Made by a program: the position numbers and the translations under genes. A stretch of DNA of 37,910 nucleotides from Burkholderia sp. WAC0059 (lineage in GTDB: Bacteria; Pseudomonadota; Gammaproteobacteria; Burkholderiales; Burkholderiaceae), in contig NZ_PNEO01000028.1 in assembly GCF_002870125.1 (NCBI RefSeq), positions 1 through 37,910 of the forward strand, written 5' to 3'. How positions within the stretch are numbered: position 1 is the stretch's first letter; each line of letters begins with the position of its first letter. The notes beneath the pieces were generated by a model, which was given only the letters and a program-made list of their open reading frames with translations, was not told the origin of the DNA and did no database searches. Below, one piece after another: positions 1-9,000 of the stretch.

Positions 1-3000
1 TGTGCCGCCCGCGTTCACGTCCGTGCCCGAGGCCACGCCGCCTGACAGCACCGCCTGCTGGCCGCCGCTGTCCACCTGCGTCGCGACGGCGCTGCCGCCC
101 GAACCGACATCCTGGTTGCCGCCGCCGCTCAGCACCGAGCCGCTCGCAACCGCCCCGGAATTGATGCTCTGCGTGCCGCCGCTGTTGATGACCGTGCCGC
201 TCGCCGTGCCCCCGCCGTACAGCGCCTGTGTGCCGCTGTCGTTCACCGTCGTGTCCGAGGCCACCCCGCCCGAGGACACCGACTGGGTGCCGCCCGCGTT
301 CACCGTCGTGCCGGTCGCGCTGCCGCCTGCATCGACCGTCTGGCTGCCGCCGTCGAGCGTCGCGCCGCTGTCCTTGCCGGTAATCGTCTGCGAGCCGCCG
401 GACAGCACGGTCTCGCCATGGCCCGAACCGGCGAGGTCTTCGGTGCCGCCGCTGCTCACCGTCGTGTTCGCTGCGCTACCGCCCGCGCTGACCGTCTGCG
501 TACCGCCCGCGTTCACGTCCGTGCCCGAAGCCGCGCCACCCGACGCCACCGTCTGCATGCCGCCGCTGCTCACGGTCGTGCTGGTCGCGCTGCCGCCCGC
601 ATCGACCGTCTGGCTGCCGCCGTCGAGCGTCGCGCCGCTGTCCGTGCCGCCCGCGTCAATCGTCTGCGAGCCGCCCGCGAGCACCGTTTCGTCGTAGCCC
701 GTACCCGCCAGGTCTTCCGTGCCCCCGCTGCTCACCGTCGTATCCGAGGTCACGCCGCCTGACGACACTGTCTGCACGCCGCCGCGGTTCACTGTCGCGC
801 TGCTCGCGCTGCCCCCGGCGTTCACGGTCTGCGAACCGCCCGCATCGACAGCCGTGTCCGAAGCCGTACCGCCGGAGGCCACCGTCTGGCTGCCGCCGTC
901 GAGCGTCGCGCCGCTGTCCACGCCGCCGGACGCAATCGTCTGCGAGCCGCCCGCCGAGACCGTTTCGCCGTAGCCTGTACCCGCGAGGTCTTCCGTGCCG
1001 CCACTGCCGATGATCGTGCCGCTGGCGACACCGCCGGCTGCAACGGTCTGCACGCCGCCGTTGTCCACCATCGCGCTCGTTGCTTGGCCGCCCGCGTCGA
1101 CCGTCTGGCTGCCGCCGTCGAGCGTCGCGCCGCTGTCCACGCCGCCGGAAGCAATCGTCTGCGAGCCGCCCGCCGAGATCGTCTCGCCGTAGCCCGAACC
1201 CGCCAGGTCTTCCGTGCCGCCACTGTCGATGATCGTGCTGCTGGCGACCCCGCCCGCATCCACCGTCTGCACGCCCCCGCTGGCAACCGTCGCACCCGTC
1301 GCGCTGCCACCGGCAGCGACCGTCTGACTGCCGCCATCGAGCGTCGCGCCGCTGTCCACCCCGCCAGCGGCAATCGTCTGTGACCCACCGGCCGAGACCG
1401 TCTCGCCGTAACCCCGACCTGCCAGGTCTTCCGTACCGCCACTGTCGATGATCGTGCCGCTCGCGACCCCGCCCGCATCCACCGACTGCACGCCGCCGCT
1501 GGCAACCGTCACGCTCGTTGCGCTGCCACCGGCAGCGACCGTCTGGCTACCGCCATCGAGCGTTGCGCCGCTGTCCACGCCGCCGGACGCAATCGTCTGC
1601 GAACCGCCCGACGAGATCGTCTCGCCGTAGCCTGTACCCGCCAGGTCTTCCGTGCCGCCGCTGTCGATGATCGTGCCGCTCGCCACGCCGCCCGCATCCA
1701 CCGACTGCACGCCGCCGCTGGCAACCGTCGCACCCGTTGCGTTGCCGCCCGCGTCGACCGTCTGGCTGCCGCCATCGAGCGTCGCGCCGCTGTCCACGCC
1801 GCCAGCGGCAATCGTCTGTGACCCACCGGCCGAGATCGTCTCGCCGTAGCCCGAACCCGCCAGGTCTTCCGTGCCGCCGCTGTCGATGATCGTGCCGCTC
1901 GCCACGCCGCCCGCGTCCACCATTTGCGTGCCGCCGCTGGCAACCGTCGCACCCGTCGCGCTGCCACCGGCAGCGACCGTCTGACTGCCACCATCGAGCG
2001 TCGCGCCGCTGTCCACGCCGCCAGCGGCGATCGTCTGTGACCCACCGGCCGAGACCGTCTCGCCGTAACCCCGACCCGCGAGGTCTTCCGTGCCGCCGCT
2101 GTCGATGATCGTGCCGCTCGCCACACCGCCCGCGTCCACCATTTGCGTGCCGCCTGCGTTCACCGTCGTACCGGTCACGCTGCCGCCTGTGCTGACCGTC
2201 TGCGAACCGCCGTCGATCTGCGTGCCCGAAGCCGTGCCCCCGTCGGCGACGGTCTGCGTGCCCCCGGAAAGCGTCGTGCCGCTGGCGACACCGCCCGACC
2301 CGATCGTCTGCGAACCACCGGCGAGCACGGTGCCGCCGTCGCCCGTGCCCGCGAGGATTTCCGTACCGCCGCTATCCACCGTTGTGTCCGTCGCACTGCC
2401 GCCCGCGCTCACCGTCTGCAAGCCACCCGCGTTCACGTCCGTGCCCGAGGCCACGCCGCCTGACAGCACCGCCTGTTCGCTGCCGCTGTCCACCTGTGTT
2501 GCGACGGCGCTGCCGCCCGAGCCCACGTCCTGGTTGCCCCCGCCGCTTAGCACCGAGCCGCTCGCGACTGCGCCCGAGTTGATGCTCTGCGTGCCGCCGC
2601 TGTTGATGATCGTGCCGCTCGCGATGCCCCCGCCGTACAGCGCCTGCGTGCCGCTGTCGTTCACCGTCGTGTCCGAGGCCACGCCGCCCGAGGACACCGA
2701 CTGGGTGCCGCCCGCATTCACCGTCGTGCTGGTCGCGCTACCGCCTGCCCCGATCGTCTGGCTGCCGCCGTCGAGCGTCGCGCCGCTGTCCACGCCGCCC
2801 GCGTCAATCGTCTGCGAACCGCCGGACAACACCGTCTCGTCGTCGCCGGAGCCCGCCAGGTCCTCCGTGCCGCCACTGCCGATCGTCGTGCCGGCGGCTG
2901 TACCGCCCGTGCCGACCGTCTGCGTGCCGCCCGCATCGACGGTCGTGTCCGATGCCACGCCGCCCGAAGCCACCGACTGCACGCCGCCGCTCACCGTCGT

Positions 3001-6000
3001 GCTGGTCGCGCTGCCGCCCGCGCTGATCGTCTGGCTGCCGCCGTCGAGCAGTGCGCCGCTGTCCACGCCGCCCGCTTCGACTATCTGTGTGCCGCCGGCC
3101 GAGACCGTCTCGTCGTAGCCGTCGCCCGCGAGCGTTTCCGTGCCGCTGCTCCCGACGGTCGTGCCGCTCACCGTGCCGCCGGCCGCCACCGACTGCGTGC
3201 CGCCGCTGCTCACGGTTGCGTCGTCGGCCGTGCCGCCCGCATCGATCGTCTGCGTACCGCCATCGTTCACGGTCGTGCCCGTCGCGCTGCCGCCCGTGTC
3301 GACGGTCTGGCTGCCGCCGTCGAGCGTCGCGCCGCTGTCCACGCCGCCCGAGGCAATGGTCTGGCTGCCGCCCGACGAGATCGCCTCGCCGAAGCCGGAA
3401 CCCGCCAGATTCTCCGTCCCGCCGCTCGAAACCTGCGTACCGCTGACCGTGCCGCCCGCGAGCACCGCCTGCGTGCCGCCGTCGTTCACGGTCGTGCTCG
3501 CCGCATTGCCTTTCGCGTCGATCGTCTGCGAGCCGCCGGCATCGACGGTCGTGTCCAGCGCCGCGCCGCCCGACGACACCGACTGCACGCCGCCGCTCAC
3601 CGTCGTGCTCGTCGCGCTGCCGCCGGCCTCGATCGTCTGGCTGCCGCCCGAAAGCGTGGCGCGGCTATCCGTACCGCCGGCATAGACCGTTTGCGAACCG
3701 CCTGCGTCGATCGTCTCGCCGAAGCCGCTGCCCGACAGCGCCTCCACGCCGCCGCTACTCACCTGCGTGCCGCTGACCGTGCCGCCGGCCTCCACCACCT
3801 GGCCGCCGCCGCTGTCCACCTGCGTGCCGTCGGCCTTCGCGCCCGAGCTGACCGTCTGCCAGCCGCCCGAAAGCATCGCGCCGCTGTCCGTGCCGCCTGA
3901 CTCGACCGTCTGCGAACCGCCGGCGAACACCGTCTCGCCAGCGCCCGAACCCGCGAGGTTTTCCGTCCCTCCGCTCTCGACCTGCGTGCCGCTTTCGATG
4001 CCGCCCGTCAGCACCGTCTGCGTGCCGCCGTCGTTCACGGTCGCGCTCGTCGCGCTGCCACTGACACTGACCGTCTGCGAACCGCCGGCATCGACGGTCG
4101 TGCCCGAGGCCGCGCCGCCCGACGAGACCGATTGCGTGCCGCCGCTGCTGACGGTCGTGTCGACCGCGCTGCCGCCCGCGCTGATCGTCTGGCTGCCGCC
4201 GGAGAGCGTCGCGCCGCTGTCGAGGCCACCGGCTTCGACCGTCTGCGAACCGCCCGCCAGCACCGTCTCGCCGTAGCCGGAGCCCGCCAGGTCTTCCGTG
4301 CCGCCGCTGTCGACTGTCGTGCCGCTGGCGACCCCGCCGGCCGAGACCGTCTGCACGCCGCCGTTGTCGACCGTCGCACCCGTCGCGCTGCCGCCGGCAT
4401 CGACCGTCTGGCTGCCGCCGTCGAGCGTTGTGCCGCTGTCCATGCCGCCCGAGGCAATCGTCTGCGAGCCGCCGGCCGCGACCGTTCCGCCGTAGCCGGA
4501 GCCCGCCAGGTCTTCCGTGCCGCCGCTGTCGACTGTCGTGCCGCTGGCGACCCCGCCGGCCAAGACCGTCTGCACGCCCCCGCCGCTCACCGTTGCGTCC
4601 GTGGCGCTGCCGCCCGCGCTCACCGTCTGCGAGCCGCCCGCGTTCACGTCCGTGCCCGAGGCCACGCCGCCTGACAGCACCGCCTGCTCGCTGCCGCTGT
4701 CCACCTGTGTTGCGACGGCGCTGCCGCCCGAGCCCACGTCCTGGTTGCCCCCGCCGCTTAGCACCGAGCCGCTCGCGACTGCGCCCGAGTTGATGCTCTG
4801 CGTGCCGCCGCTGTTGATGATCGTGCCGCTCGCGATGCCCCCGCCGTACAGCGCCTGCGTACCACTGTCGTTGACCGTCGTGTCCACGGCCACGCCGCCC
4901 GAAGACACCGACTGCGTACCGCCTGCATCGACCGTCGCGCTCGTCGCGCGGCCGCCTGAGCTGATCGTCTGCGAACCGCCCGCGTCGACGGTCGTTCCGG
5001 AGGCCGCGCCGCCCGCGAGGATCGTCTGCGAACCGCCGGAGAGCGTCGCGCCGCTGTCGATGCCGCCGGAGCCGATCAACTGCGTACCGCCCGTCTCGAC
5101 CGTTTCGCCGTAGCCGGAACCGGAATCGGCCAGGACTTCCTCGCCGCCGCTCGCCACCTGCGTGCCGCTCGCCGTGCTGCCGGACAACACCACGTCCTGG
5201 ACGCCGCCGCTCGCCACCGTCGTGTCCCGGGCCGTGCCGCCCGAGTCCACCAACTGGGTGCCGCCGCTGTCCACCACCGTGCCGACCGCGCTGCCGGCCG
5301 TCACTTCCTGGAGACCGGAGGCGACCGTGCCCGAAGCCACGCCGCCCGAATCGACGAATTGGCCACCGCCCGAATCGACGGTCGTGCCCGAGGCGACGCC
5401 GCCCGAGGACACCGTCTGCGTGCCGTCCCAATCGACGGTCGCGCTCGTCGCGCGGCCGCCCGAATCGATCGTCTGCGAGCCGCCCGAGTCGACGGTCGTA
5501 GCCGATGCCAGGCCGCCGGCCCTGACGGTCTGCGAGCCGCCGGAAAGCGTCGCGCCGCTGTCCACGCCGCCCGAGTCGATCAATTGCGTACCGCCCGCGT
5601 AGACCGTTTCGCCATAGCCGGAACCGGCCACCGCTTCCTCGCCGCCGCTCTCGACCTGCGTGCCGCTCGCCGTGCCGCCGGCGAGCACCCCCTGGGTGCC
5701 GCCGCTTAGCGTCGTGTCCCGTGCCGTGCCGCCCGAGGCCACAGCCTGAGTGCCCCCGCTGTTCGCTATCGTGCCGTCGGCGATCGCGCCCGAGCTGACG
5801 GACTGCCAGCCGCCGTAGGCGATCGTGCTCGAGGAGGCCACCCCTCCCGAGTCGACGTTCTGGATGCCGAGCGCGTCGACGGTCGTGCCCGAGGCGACGC
5901 CGCCCGAGGACACCGTCTGCCAGCCGCCGGAGAGCGTCGCGCCGTCCGCGCTGCCGCCCGCGCTGACCGTCTGCGAACCGGCCGAATCGATGGTCGTATC

Positions 6001-9000
6001 CGAGGCCGTGCCGCCGGAGCTGATCGTCTGCGAGCCGCCCGAGAGCGTCGCGCCGGTGTCGATGCCGCCCGAAGCGACCGTCTGCGAGCCGCCGGCGAAC
6101 ACCGTCTCGCCGGCGCCCGAACCCGCGAGGTTTTCCGTGCCGCCGCTCTCGACCTGCGTGCCGCTTTCGATGCCGCCCGCCAGCACCGTCTGCGTGCCGC
6201 CGTCGTTCACGGTCGCGCTCGTCGCGCTGCCGCTGGCACTGACCGTCTGCGAACCGCCGGCATCGACGGTCGTGCCCGAGGCCGCGCCGCCCGACGCCAC
6301 CGACTGCATGCCGCCGCTGCTGACGGCCGTGTCGACCGCGCTGCCGCCCGAGCTGATCGTCTGGCTGCCGCCCGAGAGCGTCGCGCCGCTGTCGATGCCA
6401 CCGGCTTCGACCGTCTGCGAACCGCCCGCCAGCACCGTCTCGCCGTAGCCCGAACCCGCCAGACTCTCGATTCCGCCGCCCGAAACCTGCGTGCCGCTCG
6501 CCGTGCCGCCCGCGAGCACCGTCTGCGAGCCGCCGGCGCTCACGATCGTGCCGTCGGCCGTCCCGCTCGCGCTGATCGTCTGGCTGCCGCCCGAGAGCGT
6601 CGCGCCGCTGTCCGTGCCGCCGGAACTCAGAATCTGCTGGCCGCCCGACAGCACCGTCGTGCCGGATGCCGTGCCCCGGTAATAGACGATCTGCGTCCCG
6701 CCCGAGCCGACTGTCGTCGCGCTCGCCGTGCCGGCTTCCACCAACTGCGTGCTGCTGCTGCCCGATATCTGCGTGTTCACGCTCTGGCCGCTCAGCACGT
6801 CCTGCACGCCGCCGTCCGATACCTGCGTGTCCTCGGCAATTCCGCCTGTGGGCACCCATTGCAGGCCCCCGTTGCTGATCACCGTGCCGCTGGCGGACCC
6901 ATACAGGATCTGGAAGCCGCCGCTGTTGATCCGGGTATCGTCGGCGATGCCGCCCGCGCTCACGAGTTCGTTGCCGCCGTAGTTGAGCGTCGCGCCGCTG
7001 TCCACGCCGCCCGAGTACACCGCGAGGTAGCCGAAATTGTTGACCGTCTCGCCGTAGCCGGAACCGTAGAGGTTTTCCGTTCCGCTACTGCCCACGACCG
7101 TATTGCTGACGACCCCGCCAGCCTGCACGTCCTGCGTGCCGTTGTCGTTCACGGTCGTGCTGATCGCGCTGCCGCCCGAGCCGACCACTTCGAGGCCGCC
7201 CGAAACCAGCGCGCCGCTGTCCACGCCGCCCGCCTCGATGGTCTGCGAGCCGCCCGTGAGGACCGTTTCGCCGTAGCCGGAACCCGCGAGATTTTCGGTG
7301 CCGCCGCTCTCGACCTGCGTGCCGCTCGCGACGCCGCGTGCATCGACCGTCTGCGTGCCGTCGGCATCGACCGTCGCGCCCGAGGCCACGCCGCCCGACG
7401 ACACGGTTTCCAGGCCGCCGCTGCCGACCGTCGTGCTCGTCGCGTTGCCGCCGGCATCGATCGTCTGGCTGCCGCCGGAAAGCGTCGCGCTCGTGTCGAT
7501 GCCGCCCGCCTCGATGGTCTGCGAGCCGCCCGTGAAGACCGTTTCGCCGTAGCCGGAACCCGCGAGGTTTTCGGTGCCGCCGCTTTCGATCTGCGTGCCG
7601 CTTGCGGTGCCGCTGGCCAGCACCGTCTGCGTGCCGCCGTCGTTTACGGTCGCGCTCGTCGCGCTGCCGCCGGCACTGACCGTCTGCGAACCGCCGGCAT
7701 CGACGACCGTGCCGTCGGCGTGGCCGCCCGAATCGATCGTCTGGCTGCCGCCGGAAAGCGTCGAGCCGCTGTCCGTACCGCCCGAGGACACGATTTGCCG
7801 GCCGCCCGAAAGGACCGTCGCGCTGACTGCCGTGCCGTCGGTGTCCAGGAGCTGCGTGCCGCCGGCGCTGACGATCGTTCCGCTTGCCGTACCGAGCACG
7901 TCTTGGGTGCCGCCGCCCGAGACCTGCGTGCCGCTTGCGGTGCCGCTCGTCAGCACGTCCTGGGTGCCGCCGCTGTCGATCAGCGTGCCGCCGGCCGATC
8001 CAGTCACCTCCTGCTTGCCGCCTCCCGAAATCAGCGTGCTTTCGGCCACGCCGCCCGAACTCACCGCCTGGGTGCCGCCGCTGTCGATCGTCGTGCTGCT
8101 GGCCGATCCGTATATCGTCTGGAGACTGCCGGCTCCCTCCAACTGGGCGCCGTCGGCCACGCCGCCCGAGCTCACCGTCTGCTGGCCGCCGGAAAGTATC
8201 GCGCCGCTGTCCGCGCCGCCGGCATAGACCGTCTGCGAGCCGCCCATGTGCACGGTTTCGGCCTCGCCGTTGCCCGACACGTTCTCCTGGCCGCCCGAGC
8301 TCACCTGCGTGCCCGACGCGAGGCCGCCCGAACTCACCGTCTGACGGCCGCCGTCCTCGACGGTCGTGTCGATTGCCGTGCCGCTCGCGGTCACGATCTG
8401 CGTGCCGCCGCCGCTCAGCAGTTGGCCGCTCATCGTCGCGCCCGAGTTGACGCTTTGCGTGCCGCCGCTGTCGATGGTCGTGTTGCTTATGGTGTTGCTG
8501 CCGTACAGCGCCTGCGTGCCGCCGCTGTCGACCGTCGTGCCCGAGGCCGTGCCGCCGGCCGAGATCGCCTGCGTGCCGCCGCTGTCGACGGTCGTGCCCG
8601 AGGCCGTGCCGCCCGCCGAAACCGTCTGCGTGCCGCTGTCGCCGATCGTCGTGCCGTCGGCCGTGCCGCTCGCCGAGACCGTCTGCATGCCGCCGCTATC
8701 GATCGTCGTGCCGCTGGCCGTGCCGCCCGAGCTGACTGTCTGGTTGCCGCCCGAGAGCGTCGCGCCGCTGTCCGTGCCGCCGGCGGCGATGGTCTGCGAG
8801 CCGCCCGCGAACACCGTTTCGCCGTAGCCGGTGCCCGCGAGGTTTTCGGTGCCGCCGCTCTCGATCTGCGTGCCGCTCGCCGTGCCGCCGGCCAGCACCG
8901 TCTGCGCGCCGCCGTCGTTCACGGTCGCGCTCGTCGCGTTGCCGCTGGCGTTCACCGTCTGGGAACCGTCCGCATCGACGATCGTGCCCGAGGCCGCGCC

